The translations under genes were made by a program, and so were the position numbers. A DNA stretch of 64,000 nt from Segatella buccae ATCC 33574. GTDB lineage: Bacteria; Bacteroidota; Bacteroidia; Bacteroidales; Bacteroidaceae. The notes beneath the pieces are model-generated. The model was given only the letters and a program-made list of their open reading frames with translations. It searched no databases and was not told the origin of the DNA. Position 1 is the first letter of the stretch; every line of letters starts with the position of its first letter. Below, in pieces: positions 16,507 to 26,155 of the stretch. The stretch covers positions 507,367 through 571,366 of the forward strand of contig NZ_GL586311.1 in the NCBI RefSeq assembly GCF_000184945.1, given 5' to 3'.

Positions 16507-18534
16507 ATGAAAAAATACCTTTTGTGCGTCTTGTTATCTCTATGTAGTGTCTCTTTGCAGGCCAACGATGGTGCCGGCTTGTGGCTCGGCAACGAAGCCA
16601 ACGACGCAAAGATGCGGGCGAAAGTCATCGCTCCGGCAGGGGGCGCAACGCTCTCCTTGGCCCGTGAAGAGATTGCGGCCCACTGGCAGTTGGGTGGCCC
16701 CGTGACACTGGTGCTCGACAAGGGACTCAACCTCGGCGACGGCTACCGCGTACAGGCTGCCTGCAACAGCATCGGCTGCACCGGCAGCTACTCGGCCACC
16801 GTGAGCGCATCGACCGAGGCAGGACTGCTCTACGGTGCTTTTGAACTGCTCCGGTTGCAGAACACGAGAGCAATCGATACCGGTGGCATTGCCCCGATAG
16901 CCGGATACGACGGTCGCAACATCGACAAGACAGAACAGCCGGCCTTTTCCCTGCGCCTGCTCAACCACTGGGACAACCTCGACGGAAGCATCGAACGCGG
17001 CTATGCCGGCAAGAGCATCTTTTGGAATTGCCACCTGCGCCCACAGACTTTCGGCAGCCGGCAACCCTCGCCCGGCGTGCAGCGTCTCATCGACTATGCC
17101 CGCGCCAATGCCTCTGTGGGCATCAACGGGGCTGTGCTCAACAATGTGAATGCCTCACCCAAGATGCTCACCCGCCCTTATCTCGACTCTGTAAGGATGA
17201 TAGCCGACATTCTGAGGCCGTGGGGCATTAAGGTTTACCTCTCTGTCAACTTCGGTTCGCCCAAGGCTTTGGGGGCCACAAAGACGGCCGACCCGCTCGA
17301 CAAACGTGTCGTCAAGTGGTGGCAAGACAAGGCCAAAGAACTGTACAGGCTCATTCCCGACTTCGGAGGCTTCCTTGTGAAGGCCAATTCCGAGGGCCAG
17401 CCCGGTCCGTTCGACTACGGTCGCACACATGCCGACGGAGCCAACATGCTGGCCGATGCCCTGCGACCCTATGGGGGCATCGTGATGTGGCGTTCGTTTG
17501 TCTATGGTGCCCGTCACAAAGGGGAAGACCGTGTTAAGCAGGCAGTCTCTGAGTTTAAGGAACTTGACGGGCTGTTTCGCCCCAACGTGATGCTGCAAAG
17601 CAAGAACGGACCGCTCGACTTCCAGCCCCGGGAACCCTACGCCCCCATCTTCGACAACATGAAGCAGACTCCCCAGATGGTGGAATTCCAAATCACGCAG
17701 GAGTATCTCGGCCAGTCGAAGCATCTGACCTATCTGGCCACGATGTGGAAAGAGTTCTTCTCGTTTGTCAGTCCTTCCCGTCTGAAGGGCATTGCCGGCG
17801 TGAGCAACATCGGGCAAGACAAGACATGGTGCGGCCACGACTTCTCACAAGCCAACTGGTATGCCTTCGGTCGGTTGGCGTGGAATCCCGAGTTGTCGTC
17901 GGAAGATATTGCCCGCGAATGGCTGCAACAGACTTTCACAACCTCCACCGACTTCGTTGACCCCATGACGGAGGTGATGATGACGAGTCGCGAGGCCTGC
18001 GTGGACTACATGATGCCGCTCGGTCTGCACCACATCTTCAAGTTTGACCATCACTACGGGCCCGAACCCGATGGCTTCAAGGCCGAATATCCCATCGAGT
18101 GGTGTCCCGTCTACTATCACAAGGCCGACACGGCCGGCATCGGTTTCGACCGTTCTTCCCATGGCACCGATGCCGTTGGCCAATACGCCGAACCCTACCG
18201 GTCACTCTACAACGACCTGCGCACTTGTCCCGAAACGTATCTGCTGTGGTTCCACCACTTGCCGTGGAACTACCCGATGCGCGACGGACGAACCCTTTGG
18301 GAAAGTCTCAACGCCCACTACAACCGTGGAGTGGAAGCCACGGAAGACTATCTCGACACTTGGCAACGGATGCGACCGTATGTAGAAGAAACCGACCACG
18401 ACAGCAGGCAGGCTTCCGGCAGCCGATGGAGCCGCGTAAACGAACTGCTGAAAACACAGGTCGAAAATGCCCGCGAATGGCGGGACGTATGCCTGAAATA
18501 CTTTCATTCCTTCACTCGCCGGCCTATCCGATAA
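16507..18534 (+). CDS. aguA: GH67 alpha-glucuronidase
   Basis: The 675-residue protein has a signal peptide (MKKYLLCVLLSLCSVSLQA), an N-terminal alpha/beta domain, and the GH67 barrel with the family signature LLNHWDNLDGSIERGYAGKS. The acid is predicted at Glu296 (KANSEGQPGP); Asp371 (NGPLDFQ) and Glu399 (FQITQEY) are 28 residues apart, as are the two carboxylates Asp365 and Glu393 of the characterised Cellvibrio enzyme. It removes (4-O-methyl)glucuronic acid from the non-reducing-end xylose of aldouronic acids made by GH10. It follows the HTCS by 73 bp, as in the P. bryantii xyn cluster where the enzyme is xynF. Confidence 0.93.
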   Translation: MKKYLLCVLLSLCSVSLQANDGAGLWLGNEANDAKMRAKVIAPAGGATLSLAREEIAAHWQLGGPVTLVLDKGLNLGDGYRVQAACNSIGCTGSYSATVSASTEAGLLYGAFELLRLQNTRAIDTGGIAPIAGYDGRNIDKTEQPAFSLRLLNHWDNLDGSIERGYAGKSIFWNCHLRPQTFGSRQPSPGVQRLIDYARANASVGINGAVLNNVNASPKMLTRPYLDSVRMIADILRPWGIKVYLSVNFGSPKALGATKTADPLDKRVVKWWQDKAKELYRLIPDFGGFLVKANSEGQPGPFDYGRTHADGANMLADALRPYGGIVMWRSFVYGARHKGEDRVKQAVSEFKELDGLFRPNVMLQSKNGPLDFQPREPYAPIFDNMKQTPQMVEFQITQEYLGQSKHLTYLATMWKEFFSFVSPSRLKGIAGVSNIGQDKTWCGHDFSQANWYAFGRLAWNPELSSEDIAREWLQQTFTTSTDFVDPMTEVMMTSREACVDYMMPLGLHHIFKFDHHYGPEPDGFKAEYPIEWCPVYYHKADTAGIGFDRSSHGTDAVGQYAEPYRSLYNDLRTCPETYLLWFHHLPWNYPMRDGRTLWESLNAHYNRGVEATEDYLDTWQRMRPYVEETDHDSRQASGSRWSRVNELLKTQVENAREWRDVCLKYFHSFTRRPIR

Positions 18535-18590
18535 TGGTCGGAGACTTCTTCCAACTCATGATTTCCCCTCTCAAAAGATACTAAACAACC

Positions 18591-20264
18591 ATGCTCATGA
18601 AAAGACTATTCTTGATTTTCCTGACTCTCATGGGGCTATCCGGACAACTTCTTGCCGACGTGAAACTGCAACAACAGGGCACAGCCACCCAACTTGTGGT
18701 GAACGGCCAGCCCATGCTCATTCTCGGCGGAGAGCTAAGCAACTCGGCCGCCACCTCCATTGCCGACATTGACAGCGTGCTTCCGCGTATGGCCCGACTG
18801 GGACTCAACACGGTATTCGTGCCTGCCTGTTGGGACTTGCTGGAACCCGAAGAGGGTAAGTTCGACTTTTCGCTCATCGACGAGACCATCAAGGTGGCTC
18901 GGGAAAACCGCCTGAAAATCGTATTGCTGTGGTTCGGAGCATGGAAAAACTCCATGAGTTGCTATGCCCCGCTATGGTTTAAGTGCGACAGCAAGCGGTT
19001 TCCCCGCGCTACCACAGCCAACGGCAAGCCGCTTGAGATTGCTTCAGCCTTCTCTGAAGATGTTTTCCAAGCCGACAACAAGGCTTTTGGAAGGCTGATG
19101 CAACACATTGCCGAGATCGACCGAAAAGAAAATACCGTCATTATGATGCAGATAGAAAACGAGATCGGTATGCTCGAAGCGGCCCGCGACCATTCTCCGT
19201 TGGCAGAGAAAGCATGGCGACAGCCCGTTCCGCAAAAGCTGTTGACGGCCTTGAAAATCAACAAGAAAGGCACTTGGCCTGAGGTCTTCGGCACCGACTT
19301 CTATGCCGAAGAGAAGTTTCAAGCCTATCACTACGCCCGCTATGTGGAGCGGTTGGCCCGCACGGCCCGCAGCATCCACGACATCCCACTCTACGTCAAC
19401 GCCGCCATGAACAGCCGCGGACGCAAGCCGGGTGAATATCCCTCGGCCGGACCGCTTGCCCACCTTATTACTATATGGAAGTGTGCGGCCCCAAGTATTG
19501 ACATTTATGCGCCCGACATCTACGACAAGGGCTACAAAAACTGGGTGGCCCAATATAAGCGGCCGGACAATCCTTTCTTCACTCCCGAGGTGAGACTCGA
19601 CCGCAACAGTGGGGTGAGGGCTCTCTACACCTTCGGCGAGGCGGATGCCATTGCCTACAGTCCTTTTGCCATTGATCAGGCACCGGAGGAAGTGTCCGGA
19701 GAAATAACTCGCACTTACGACCTGCTGCGCCGGCTCACTCCCACGCTGCTGTCGCATCAAGGCGGCAAGCGGGCGGCCCCAAACAACTGGGGACTGCTCT
19801 TCGACCGTCAGGACAAAGAGCGGGTGATAGAAGACGGAGAGGTCACGCTCACCTGCCGCCACTACTTCACCTTGCCGTGGGACGCACGGGCCACAGACGG
19901 TAGCGAATGGCCCGAAGGCGGTGGTCTCATCGTGAAGCTGGCCAAAAACGAATATCTCATTGCCGGTAACGGACTCGTGGTGGTATTTCAGTCCAAGACA
20001 GAGAAGCTGCAGGAGACGAAGGTGGTGCGCGGCGAAGACGGATTCGTGGACAACGGCAACAGCCGCAACGGTGTGCCCATACAGCAAAAACCGTTTACGG
20101 GGAAACGAGTGGGCATAGGCCATGTAGACCAAGTGACATTCGACGAGGCGGGGCACATGAAGTTTCTGCGCCGTGACAATGGCGACCAAGACCATCAGGG
20201 GCGGCACGCCCGCATCTCATGTGGAGAGTACAAGATGCTGCACGTGAAGCTCTATGAATACTGA
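18591..20264 (+). CDS. GH35-like glycoside hydrolase (clan GH-A, DUF5597-type C-terminus)
   Basis: The 557-residue protein has a signal peptide (RLFLIFLTLMGLSGQLLA) and a TIM-barrel catalytic domain of the GH35/GH42 type. MMQIENEIG supplies the Asn190-Glu191 pair expected of the acid/base, and TPEVRLDRN offers Glu333 as nucleophile. Beyond residue 350 comes a beta-rich region reminiscent of the DUF5597 domain found on this branch. Classical GH35 are beta-galactosidases, but branches in xylan or xyloglucan loci may cut other side chains, so galactose or arabinose removal from decorated xylan is only a suggestion. It lies 56 bp after GH67 and is probably cotranscribed. Confidence 0.75.
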   Translation: MLMKRLFLIFLTLMGLSGQLLADVKLQQQGTATQLVVNGQPMLILGGELSNSAATSIADIDSVLPRMARLGLNTVFVPACWDLLEPEEGKFDFSLIDETIKVARENRLKIVLLWFGAWKNSMSCYAPLWFKCDSKRFPRATTANGKPLEIASAFSEDVFQADNKAFGRLMQHIAEIDRKENTVIMMQIENEIGMLEAARDHSPLAEKAWRQPVPQKLLTALKINKKGTWPEVFGTDFYAEEKFQAYHYARYVERLARTARSIHDIPLYVNAAMNSRGRKPGEYPSAGPLAHLITIWKCAAPSIDIYAPDIYDKGYKNWVAQYKRPDNPFFTPEVRLDRNSGVRALYTFGEADAIAYSPFAIDQAPEEVSGEITRTYDLLRRLTPTLLSHQGGKRAAPNNWGLLFDRQDKERVIEDGEVTLTCRHYFTLPWDARATDGSEWPEGGGLIVKLAKNEYLIAGNGLVVVFQSKTEKLQETKVVRGEDGFVDNGNSRNGVPIQQKPFTGKRVGIGHVDQVTFDEAGHMKFLRRDNGDQDHQGRHARISCGEYKMLHVKLYEY

Positions 20265-20572
20265 TCAGGGAGTCACTTTTCCGTTCGCCTTTCCTCATCC
20301 TTTCTGTTAAAAAGAGCCCTCCCGCCCCCCCTTCCACCGGAATGATACAAAAAGAAATATCACTGAAACGTATATTCGGCCGTTTAAAGACTATTTGGCT
20401 ATCTTTGCAGGCAGAGTTTTCACCTAAATCGTATAAAGACAAAACTAAAACCTAATAAAGACAAAAAAGGAACAAAGCTCATGGAACAATCAACAAAAAC
20501 AATCTCTGCGCCCCCACGTTTGCCGCGCATGACATTAACTCTCTTGAAAAGTAAAACCAACTACCAACAACT
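20265..20572. other. Leader region of the first susC gene
   Basis: The 308-bp gap after the GH35-like gene holds a TATCTTTG -7 box at 20400-20407 and then an A-rich leader of about 165 nt. I see no gene, no perfect hairpin of note and no long repeat in it. Confidence 0.6.
20400..20407 (+). promoter_or_regulatory. -7 box of the first susC gene
   Basis: TATCTTTG is an exact TAnnTTTG match; the position 20 nt upstream is TTCGG-like rather than TTTG, as expected for a promoter requiring activation by the HTCS. Confidence 0.5.
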
Positions 20573-23500
20573 ATGAACCTGAAAATCAGAAGAACAACCA
20601 TCGCAGTGGGAATATGTTCCGCAGTGGGACTTATGTATTCACCACACGCCAATGCTGCACAGGCAGCAAACACGGTCGCCGCCGTTCAGCAGTCGAAGAA
20701 AGTGACCGGCAAAGTGAGCGACTCGATGGGGCCGCTCATCGGCGCCACCGTCATGGAAAAGGGCACCACCAACGGTGCCGTGACCGACATGGACGGCAAC
20801 TTCACACTGAATGTGAAACCGGGAGCCACACTCGTCATATCCTATGTGGGCTATGACACACGGGAAGTGCCGGTGGGCGACAAGACCTCCATCAACATCT
20901 CTCTCGAAGAAACGGGCCAAAGCCTCAACGATGTGGTCGTGATAGGCTACGGCACACAGCGCAAGGAGGCCGTCACGGGCTCCGTGGCCAACATCAAGGG
21001 CGACATCGTGAGGGAAGTGCCGGGGGCCGACATCACCCACTCGCTGCAAGGTCGCATTGCCGGTGTAGAGATGGCACAGACCTCATCGAAGCCGGGTGCA
21101 TCGATGCAGATACGCATCCGCGGCACCCGTTCGCTCACGGCCAGCAACGACCCGCTTATCGTGCTCGACGGCATTCCCTTTGCCGGAAGCCTCAACGACA
21201 TCGACCCCAACAACATCAAGTCGATGGACATTCTCAAGGACGCCTCCGCAACGGCCATCTACGGCTCGCGCGGTGCCAACGGCGTGATATTGATCACCAC
21301 CTACAAAGGCTATCAGGAGCAGCGGCCCACCGTTACCTACAATGGCTACATCGGGGCCAAGACACTCTTCCACCGCTACCCCATGATGAATGCCGAGGAG
21401 TTTACCCGACTGCGCAAATATGCCAACAAATTCCAGAACGGCACCGACGAGACCTATTGGGGCGAGGAAGGGGCCGTGGACACTGACTGGCAGGACATGC
21501 TCTTCAAGACCGGCATCACGACCAATCAAGATGTGGGCGTATCAGGCGGTTCGGCCCACGGCAGCTACAATTTCGGCATAGCCTACTATCGTGACGAAGC
21601 CGTCATCCCCACGCAAAACTTCAACCGCTACTCCATGCACGCCGCCATCGATCAGGAATTGGGCAAGTGGTTCAAGGTGGGATTCAGCACCAACGCCAAC
21701 TACAGCATCACCAACGGGGCGAGTCTGGGGCTTTACAACACCCTCAGTGCCACACCCATAGCCAACCCCTACAACAAGGACGGAAGCCTGAAACAGCGCA
21801 TCAACATGTCGAACGACACGCAGTGGGTCTACTCCAAGTCGACCATTGAGAGTCTCGGTGACGGCTTCAAAGACCAGACCAAGGCCTACGGTGCCTACAA
21901 CAACTTCTACGGTGAAGTGAAAATACCTTGGGTGGATGGGTTGAAATACCGCATGAACATCGGTCTCAACTACCGTCACAGCGACTATGGCAACTATGTG
22001 GGACAAGGTGTGTTCTCTGACAATGCCAACGCCAAGTCGCACGCCACGGTGATGGACCGCACCATGACCAACTGGGCCGTTGAGAATCTGCTCACCTACG
22101 ACAAGACCTGGGGCAAACACACCATCAATGCCGTGGGACTCTATTCGGCCGAACAGACCACCTTCCGGCAGAAACATCTCTACGGACTTGACGTACCGGC
22201 CGATGCCTTCCAGTTCTACAACATCGGGCAGGCCACCGAAATCACGGTCGATCCGGCCAACCAGCGCTACTACAAGAGCGGACTGGAGTCGCTCATGGGG
22301 CGCGTGATGTACAACTACGACAACAAGTATATGGCCAGCGTGGCTGTGCGTGCCGACGGGTCTTCGCGTCTGGCCAAGGGGCACCAGTGGCACACCTACC
22401 CCGCCGTGTCGCTCGGTTGGAACATGGCCCGCGAAAACTTCATGAAAGAAATCAAGTGGCTCGAAAGCCTGAAGCTGCGTGTGGGCTACGGCGAGACCTC
22501 CAACCAGTCGGTTGAACCCTACAAGACACTCGGCCGGTTGTCCACCCGCCCCTACAACTTCGGCAGCACTTTTGTCACGGGTTATTACATGTCCGAACTC
22601 CCCAATGCCGAACTCGGTTGGGAATATTCCAAGACATGGAACTTCGGTCTCGACTATTCGCTTTTCAACGGCCGGCTGAGCGGCACGATGGAATACTACG
22701 TGCAGAACACCGAAGACCTGCTCATGAGCGTCAACCTGCCTGCCTCGGCGGGTGTGACGAGCTACATGGCCAACGTGGGAAAGACCCGCAACAAGGGCTT
22801 CGAGTTCTCCATCAACGGCACCATCCTTGACAACCATCACGGATGGACATGGGAAGCGGGCCTGAACTTCTATACCAACAAGAACGAACTCGTGGAACTG
22901 GCTTCCGGAGCCGAACAAGACGAGAGCAACTGGTGGTTTGTGGGCCAGCCTATCAATGTGATCTACGACTACCAGAAGATCGGTATCTGGCAGACCAATG
23001 AGGAAGAGGCCCGCAAAATTGCCGAGCCCGGAGGCAACGCCGGTATGATTAAGATCAAATACAACGGCGAATATGACACCAACGGGCTGCCCAAACGGGC
23101 CTACGGCTCTGCCGACCGCCAAATCATGAAAGTGGATCCCGACTGGGAAGGCGGCTTCAACACCCGCGTGGCCTACAAGAACTGGGACCTTGCCCTCGTC
23201 GCCTCCTTCCGCCACGGCGGCACACTCATCAGCACCATCTACGGTGCGCAGGGCTATCTGAACATGCTCAGCGGCCGAAGGAACAACATCAGTGTGAACT
23301 ACTGGACAGAGGACAACCCCACCAACGACTATCCCAAACCGGGCGGCATCGAGAGCAGCAACAATCCCAAATACGGCAACTCACTGGCCTACTTCAGTGG
23401 TTCCTACCTCAAGATGCGCACCATCACGCTGGGCTACAACTTCAACCAGTCTTGGCTCAAGCGCTGCGGCATCACCAAGGCCCGCATCTATGCCACGGTG

Positions 23501-23680
23501 CAAAACCCGTTCGTGTTCTTCTCGCCCTACCACAGCGAGTCGGGCATGGATCCGGAGACCAACTCCTACGGCAACGAAAATCAGGCTGTCAACACTTTCT
23601 ACAAGTCGCGTCTGCTCGTAGCGGGCTACAACACCCCGTCTACCCGCAACTGGCTTCTCGGCCTCAACATCACATTCTAA
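20573..23680 (+). CDS. SusC-family TonB-dependent transporter, xylan locus (pair 1)
   Basis: The 1035-residue outer-membrane protein begins with a signal peptide (IAVGICSAVGLMYSPHANAA) and a carboxypeptidase-D-like extension (KVTGKVSDSMGPLIGATVMEK). The TonB-interaction stretch SLNDVVVIGYGTQRKEAVTG precedes the plug domain (MQIRIRGTRSL, YGSRGANGVILITT) and a 22-strand barrel ending in an aromatic residue (LLGLNITF). With its SusD partner it should form the surface complex importing xylo-oligosaccharides. It is preceded by the GH67 and GH35-like genes and its own -7 box. The 170-bp gap before susD is larger than usual and contains a long inverted repeat. Confidence 0.93.
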   Translation: MNLKIRRTTIAVGICSAVGLMYSPHANAAQAANTVAAVQQSKKVTGKVSDSMGPLIGATVMEKGTTNGAVTDMDGNFTLNVKPGATLVISYVGYDTREVPVGDKTSINISLEETGQSLNDVVVIGYGTQRKEAVTGSVANIKGDIVREVPGADITHSLQGRIAGVEMAQTSSKPGASMQIRIRGTRSLTASNDPLIVLDGIPFAGSLNDIDPNNIKSMDILKDASATAIYGSRGANGVILITTYKGYQEQRPTVTYNGYIGAKTLFHRYPMMNAEEFTRLRKYANKFQNGTDETYWGEEGAVDTDWQDMLFKTGITTNQDVGVSGGSAHGSYNFGIAYYRDEAVIPTQNFNRYSMHAAIDQELGKWFKVGFSTNANYSITNGASLGLYNTLSATPIANPYNKDGSLKQRINMSNDTQWVYSKSTIESLGDGFKDQTKAYGAYNNFYGEVKIPWVDGLKYRMNIGLNYRHSDYGNYVGQGVFSDNANAKSHATVMDRTMTNWAVENLLTYDKTWGKHTINAVGLYSAEQTTFRQKHLYGLDVPADAFQFYNIGQATEITVDPANQRYYKSGLESLMGRVMYNYDNKYMASVAVRADGSSRLAKGHQWHTYPAVSLGWNMARENFMKEIKWLESLKLRVGYGETSNQSVEPYKTLGRLSTRPYNFGSTFVTGYYMSELPNAELGWEYSKTWNFGLDYSLFNGRLSGTMEYYVQNTEDLLMSVNLPASAGVTSYMANVGKTRNKGFEFSINGTILDNHHGWTWEAGLNFYTNKNELVELASGAEQDESNWWFVGQPINVIYDYQKIGIWQTNEEEARKIAEPGGNAGMIKIKYNGEYDTNGLPKRAYGSADRQIMKVDPDWEGGFNTRVAYKNWDLALVASFRHGGTLISTIYGAQGYLNMLSGRRNNISVNYWTEDNPTNDYPKPGGIESSNNPKYGNSLAYFSGSYLKMRTITLGYNFNQSWLKRCGITKARIYATVQNPFVFFSPYHSESGMDPETNSYGNENQAVNTFYKSRLLVAGYNTPSTRNWLLGLNITF

Positions 23681-23689
23681 AAGGCAAGC

Positions 23690-23823
23690 GGAGGAGTTAA
23701 GGAGCCAAAGGGAGCAGAAGGGAGCCAAGACAACAGTTTGACTCTTCCAATGCTCCAAGACGGTCAGCCAACAAAGCTGTTGTCTTAACTCCCTCTAACT
23801 CCTTAACTCCCTTTAACTCCTTA
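23690..23823 (+). repeat. Long inverted repeat of TTAACTCC units between susC and susD
   Basis: The left arm (23690-23736) is made of GGAGTTAA, GGAGCCAA and GGGAGCAGAA-type units and ends GACAACAG; the right arm (23777-23823) starts CTGTTGTC and continues TTAACTCC, TCTAACTCC, TTAACTCC, TTTAACTCC. The arms of about 47 nt pair with a few mismatches around a 40-nt loop. It is the second copy of the element at 6767-6895, here in a susC-susD gap, where it may set the relative levels of the two proteins. Confidence 0.82.
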
Positions 23824-23850
23824 AAACATCCATTCCAAAATTTCACGACA

Positions 23851-25809
23851 ATGAAACATTACAATATCAAAATAGCTACCGGACTTTTAGCCGCAGGCAT
23901 GGCCCTCGCAGGTTGTTCCGGTATCTTGGATGAGACTCCGCGCGAGACCTACACCCCGGAGTTTTCCACCAAACAGCGCGGTATCGAGGGCGGCATCACG
24001 GCACTCTATGCCAATCTGCGCAACCTGTGGGGCAACGGCTATTGGCTGATTGCCAACGAGACGGGTACCGACGAATACACCTTCGGGCACGGCGGCAACG
24101 AGAACGACAAGCCCATCGACATGTCGAACAACGGCGAACTCAACGCCACCAACTGCCGGGCCGACAATCTGTGGAACACAGCCTTCTCGGACATCAACAC
24201 CGCCAACAGCGTGTTGGAAAACGGCACGGCCATCGGCATGAGCGAATCCTTACTCTCCGAGGCCCGCTTCTTCCGCGCTTTCGACTATTTCTGGCTGGTG
24301 CAGACATTCGGTGGAGTGCCTCTGGACTTGGGAGCCGGCGAACTGAAATTCAACGCCACGGCCACCCGCCTTTCCAAACGCAACACCGTGCCTGAGGTCT
24401 ATACCAAGGCCATCTTCCCCGACCTGCTCACGGCTGTCAGCAATCTGCCGGAGGTGGGCCGCGTCACCGGCGGACTCACCAAGACGGCAGCCCGGCTGGT
24501 GCTGGCCAAGGTCTATCTCACCTACGGCTGGTGGCTGGAAAATCCCAACAACATACCCACCTATCCCGAGGCGGCACGCACCGATCCCGACGGCCACGAT
24601 GCCAACTGGTATTACCGGCAGGCCTACGAGATGGCCACGACAGCCATTGCCAATCCGGGCAAGTTTGCCCTGCAAAAGTCATTCTACCTCGTCAACGTGG
24701 GCACCAACGACCGCAACAGCGAAATCGTGCTCTATGCCGACCACACCGAAAGCAGCAACTACTACGACGGCGGCACCAACTTCGACTGGGCCAACGGCAA
24801 CGCTCCCGGCAACTTTGCCCGTTGGATGTGCCGTTGGGATTACACCTTCCTCGAGTCATCCAAGAGTTCTGCCCAGTGGACTAAGTTCCGCTCCGTGGCC
24901 CGCGAGGCCGTGCAGGGAAAAGACCGCCCATGGAAGCAGATGGCCACTCCACAGGAAGTGACCAAGGTCACGTTTAAGGAGAAGCACTACGACTCGCGCT
25001 ACGACGGCACCTTCGCCTACCAGTTCCGCGGCAACTGGGATCGCTCCGGCAACGCCTCGGGGATGGCCTACAATGCCAACATGCTGCCCGTGAATCCGGG
25101 CGACTCCATCCTCACCTTCCTCGACGAGGACGACGCTTCCATCCAATGGCCGGCGGCTTCTGACAACGGTGGGGCCGGACAGAGCAATGTGGGGGCCGGT
25201 TGGCTCCCCGGACGGGCCGACTGGGTGGTGGGCCCGAGCCAAATAAGCCGCTACAAGTATCTCAATTTGTGGAAAAACGGCATCTACCGCACCGACAACG
25301 GAACGGGTCTGGGCCGCCCCAACGGCGACAGCCCGCGCCCCTACCCCGTGTTGAAATTCTCCGAGCTCTACCTCATCGCTGCCGAGGCGGCCGTGAAGTT
25401 GGGCATGAACAGCGAGGCCCGCAATCTGGTCAATGTGATTCGCGCCCGGGCCGGCGTGTGGACCTACGACAACAACCGCCAGCGCGAGAAGTCGGCTGAT
25501 TACAGTGCCGAGATGACTGCTGCCACTCCAGCCACCATCACCATCGACTACATCCTCGATGAGCGCAGCCGCGAGTTTTTCGGCGAGTGCTACCGCTGGA
25601 CCGACCTCGTGCGCACCCAGACATGGGCCGACCGAGCCAAGACCTACACCATCTGCGGCCTCCACGCTGCCGACCGCACCCCGCAGACCGTGACGCGCAC
25701 CATCACACCGCAAAAATACCTGCGCCCGATTCCGCAAGGACAACTCGACGCACTCGACATGACGGCTGCTGAAAAGGCTGCCTACCAAAATCCGAGCTAC
25801 ACCAACTGA
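23851..25809 (+). CDS. SusD-family surface lipoprotein, xylan locus (pair 1)
   Basis: The 652-residue protein has a lipoprotein signal with Cys22 in the lipobox LAGC. SusD features follow: an N-terminal FLDETP-like start (ILDETPRETYTPEF), a helical TPR-like core (EARFFRAFDYFWLVQTFGGVPL, TAARLVLAKVYLTYGWW), and the C-terminal pattern of the family (LKFSELYLIAAEAAVKLG, ILDERSREFFGECYRWTDLVR, YLRPIPQGQLDA, QNPSY). It is the glycan-binding lid of the SusC transporter upstream and is longer than a typical 500-600-residue SusD, with extra loops in the middle. It is the last gene before a 1-kb non-coding region. Confidence 0.92.
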   Translation: MKHYNIKIATGLLAAGMALAGCSGILDETPRETYTPEFSTKQRGIEGGITALYANLRNLWGNGYWLIANETGTDEYTFGHGGNENDKPIDMSNNGELNATNCRADNLWNTAFSDINTANSVLENGTAIGMSESLLSEARFFRAFDYFWLVQTFGGVPLDLGAGELKFNATATRLSKRNTVPEVYTKAIFPDLLTAVSNLPEVGRVTGGLTKTAARLVLAKVYLTYGWWLENPNNIPTYPEAARTDPDGHDANWYYRQAYEMATTAIANPGKFALQKSFYLVNVGTNDRNSEIVLYADHTESSNYYDGGTNFDWANGNAPGNFARWMCRWDYTFLESSKSSAQWTKFRSVAREAVQGKDRPWKQMATPQEVTKVTFKEKHYDSRYDGTFAYQFRGNWDRSGNASGMAYNANMLPVNPGDSILTFLDEDDASIQWPAASDNGGAGQSNVGAGWLPGRADWVVGPSQISRYKYLNLWKNGIYRTDNGTGLGRPNGDSPRPYPVLKFSELYLIAAEAAVKLGMNSEARNLVNVIRARAGVWTYDNNRQREKSADYSAEMTAATPATITIDYILDERSREFFGECYRWTDLVRTQTWADRAKTYTICGLHAADRTPQTVTRTITPQKYLRPIPQGQLDALDMTAAEKAAYQNPSYTN

Positions 25810-25970
25810 CAACCGACCCGACTCTTTAAGTTAACAAAACAGTTCATACCGAAGGATGCTCCCCGCTGTGGGGGCATCCTTTTTCCGTTTCCGGGAAAGC
25901 GTCCTCTCCATTTCTCCTTGTAGGGGCAGTGCTTCTTTCTCTTTTCTTTGTTCGTATTTTTCCTTCCCGA

Positions 25971-26002
25971 TTTGCATTTCACCCCGTTTTGTTGTATCTT
26001 TG
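25971..26002 (+). promoter_or_regulatory. Consensus promoter of repeat module A
   Basis: TTTG (25971-25974), exactly 20 nt, then TATCTTTG (25995-26002). The arrangement and part of the spacer are shared with module B at 48663-48694. A terminator hairpin begins about 12 nt after the -7 box. Confidence 0.65.
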
Positions 26003-26013
26003 CACCGGCAAGG

Positions 26014-26039
26014 GAAGCACGCGCGTGCTTCTCTTTTTT
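26014..26039 (+). terminator. Terminator hairpin immediately after the module A promoter
   Basis: GAAGCACGCGCGTGCTTC (26014-26031) is a perfect 18-nt palindrome followed by TCTTTTTT. Transcription from the adjacent promoter would end after about 30 nt unless the hairpin is bypassed. Confidence 0.7.
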
Positions 26040-26123
26040 ATTCTCCCACCCCAAAAGTCATGTCATCCGGGCCGAATGGCCTTGCAAAAAGGCCCGAGCC
26101 GGCTTCTCGGTCGGCCCAAACAA

Positions 26124-26155
26124 GCTTCCAAGTGTGGCCCTTTCGCATGGTCGTT
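26124..26155 (+). repeat. 32-nt core shared with module B
   Basis: The 32 bases starting GCTTCCAAGTGTGGCCC and ending GCATGGTCGTT are identical to 48816-48847, flanked in both copies by GGCCC-containing palindromic sequence. A related core occurs inverted at 60273-60300. Confidence 0.8.
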
